Positions 4,566 through 5,930 of a DNA stretch of 5,930 bases are shown piece after piece. Under the pieces are notes generated by a model. The model had not been told where the DNA came from. It searched no databases and saw only the letters and a program-made list of their open reading frames with translations. The stretch's first letter is position 1; the number at the start of each line of letters is the position of its first letter. The translations under genes and the position numbers were made by a program. Location: contig CALFGH010000243.1 of NCBI GenBank assembly GCA_937958315.1, positions 1 through 5,930 of the forward strand. Reading direction: 5' to 3'. Source of the DNA: an uncultured Collinsella sp. (GTDB lineage Bacteria; Actinomycetota; Coriobacteriia; Coriobacteriales; Coriobacteriaceae).

Positions 4566-5930
4566 ATGGCTGCAGAAAAGTCCTCTTCGCGCTCATGGAT
4601 GTCCGATGCCGCGATCTATCAGATCTACCCGCGTTCGTTTAAGGATTCGACCGGTTCGGGTCTGGGCGATATCGCGGGCATTACCCAGCAGATGGACTAT
4701 CTTGAGCGGCTGGGCATCGAGGCCATCTGGCTGAGCCCGTTTTACCCTTCGCCTCTTGTCGATGGCGGCTATGATGTGGCGGACTACTGCGATGTCGACC
4801 CACGTCTCGGCTCGCTTGACGACTTCGATGACATGATCGCTGCGGCTCACGCGCGCGGCATCAAGGTCATCGTCGATATCGTGCCCAACCATTCATCCAA
4901 CCAGCACCCCTGGTTCAAAGCCGCTCTTGCCGCCGGCCCCGGATCGCCCGAGCGCGCCCGTTATATCTTCCGCGATGGTCGCGGCGAGCATGGCGAGCTG
5001 CCTCCCACCAATTGGAATGCCAACTTTGGCGGCCCCGCCTGGACGCGTGTTGCGGACGGTCAATGGTATCTGCACATGTTTACGCCCGAGCAGCCGGACT
5101 TTGACTGGTCATGCCCCGAGGTTCACGCGTTCTTTTGCGACGTCCTGGCGTTTTGGAGCGATCGAGGCGTCGATGGCTTTCGCATCGATGTGGCGCACGG
5201 TCTCGCCAAGGATCTCGACCGCGATGACCTCGACCGGTGGCATCTCGCCGAGGGCGATGACATGGTTGACGACGGCGCCCATCCGCTGTGGGACCGCAAC
5301 GAGGTCCACGAGATCTATCGCGAGTGGCGCCGCGTGTTCGACCGCTATAATCCGCCGCGCAGCGCCGTTGCCGAGGCGTGGGTGCTGCCTGAGCGCCAGT
5401 ATCTCTATGCGCGTCCCAGCGAGCTTGGCCAGACATTCAACTTTGAGTTTGCCAAGGCCACTTGGACCTATGATGACATACACGCTGCAATCGAGGAGGG
5501 CTTGAAGGCAGCTATCGAATCCGATTCCGCCTCGACCTGGGTACTCTCCAACCACGACGTGCCGCGCGTGGCGACGCGCTATGCCCTGCCGCAAATCAAG
5601 GCGACGCGCTACCACCAGATTGCGCTCGACTGGCTCTTACGCGACGGGTCGTCTTATGACGAGGACCGTGAACTCGGCGAGCGCCGCGCGCGGGCGGCTC
5701 TTTTGCTTGAACTGGCGCTTCCGGGCTCGGCATACGTGTATCAGGGTGAGGAGCTCGGTCTTTTTGAGGTGGCTGATATCCCGTGGACTGCACTCGAAGA
5801 TCCCAGTGCAACCAATACGCGCGGACCGAAGCGCGAGAAGGGGCGCGACGGCTGTCGTGTGCCCCTGCCGTGGGTAGCGGCGGACGATCCCGCGCAGGGC
5901 GGATCGTTTGGGTTTTCGCCGGCGGACGCT
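4566..5930 (+). CDS. GH13 alpha-glucosidase-type hydrolase, 3' end missing
   Basis: An open frame starts at ATG 4566, with AGGGAGG 8 nt upstream, and runs 455 codons to the window edge without a stop. The product is a GH13 (alpha-amylase family) retaining glycosidase. An early signature is AIYQIYPRSFKDSTGSGLGD. Conserved region I is DIVPNHSS (Asp104, His109). Region II is GFRIDVAHG with nucleophile Asp208. Region III is VAEAW with acid/base Glu270. Region IV is LSNHD with Asp331 as transition-state stabiliser. QPDFDWS and YQGEELGL are also typical of alpha-glucosidases and oligo-1,6-glucosidases. There is no signal peptide, so it should act in the cytoplasm, releasing glucose from imported malto- or isomalto-oligosaccharides. 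Family members are usually about 530-600 residues, so roughly the last fifth (the C-terminal beta domain) is missing. The exact linkage preference cannot be read from the sequence; sucrose- or trehalose-active relatives are alternatives. Confidence 0.93.
   Translation, partial: MAAEKSSSRSWMSDAAIYQIYPRSFKDSTGSGLGDIAGITQQMDYLERLGIEAIWLSPFYPSPLVDGGYDVADYCDVDPRLGSLDDFDDMIAAAHARGIKVIVDIVPNHSSNQHPWFKAALAAGPGSPERARYIFRDGRGEHGELPPTNWNANFGGPAWTRVADGQWYLHMFTPEQPDFDWSCPEVHAFFCDVLAFWSDRGVDGFRIDVAHGLAKDLDRDDLDRWHLAEGDDMVDDGAHPLWDRNEVHEIYREWRRVFDRYNPPRSAVAEAWVLPERQYLYARPSELGQTFNFEFAKATWTYDDIHAAIEEGLKAAIESDSASTWVLSNHDVPRVATRYALPQIKATRYHQIALDWLLRDGSSYDEDRELGERRARAALLLELALPGSAYVYQGEELGLFEVADIPWTALEDPSATNTRGPKREKGRDGCRVPLPWVAADDPAQGGSFGFSPADA

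Noticed and set aside
5109..5615. Reverse-strand open frame opposite the glucosidase
   Set aside because: The forward frame has all GH13 catalytic regions; the reverse frame is a mirror of GC-rich codons.

Overview
The window looks like chromosomal DNA from a moderately GC-rich actinobacterium, most likely a gut-type member of the Coriobacteriia (a Collinsella-like organism). This is inferred from codon use, the actinobacterial style of the GH13 glucosidase and the SpoIIE/STAS/HATPase regulators; no marker gene fixes the species.

Layout. Positions 1-498 hold no convincing protein gene. They contain several inverted repeats, including a 125-bp nested fold-back element (230-354), then the promoter and leader of a tRNA-Leu(GAG) gene (499-588) that ends in a classic TTCG-loop terminator (600-621). 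Only 26 bp later begins a cytoplasmic PAS-GAF-SpoIIE(PP2C) phosphatase (648-2993). It is followed by a gene fusing a STAS anti-sigma-factor-antagonist domain to an RsbW/SpoIIAB-type HATPase kinase domain (3075-3821). Next comes a tRNA cluster, Gly(GCC)-Cys(GCA)-Gly(GCC) (3927-4228). It has one visible promoter, and each tRNA is followed by its own hairpin and T-tract. Positions 4264-4565 are gene-free and include an imperfect 105-bp palindrome (4275-4379). The window ends inside a GH13 alpha-glucosidase-type gene (4566 to beyond 5930), which is open at the right edge.

How the parts work together. The phosphatase and the STAS-kinase fusion have the parts of a partner-switching module. The PAS/GAF region would sense a signal, the PP2C domain would dephosphorylate the STAS serine (Ser51), and the HATPase domain would rephosphorylate it and control an unseen target. 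Kinase and antagonist are on one polypeptide and no sigma-factor gene lies in the window, which is the most interesting protein-level feature. At the DNA level, both tRNA promoters carry the same 17-bp A/T palindrome exactly 2 bp upstream of the -35 hexamer. The glucosidase appears to be an independent carbohydrate-use gene.
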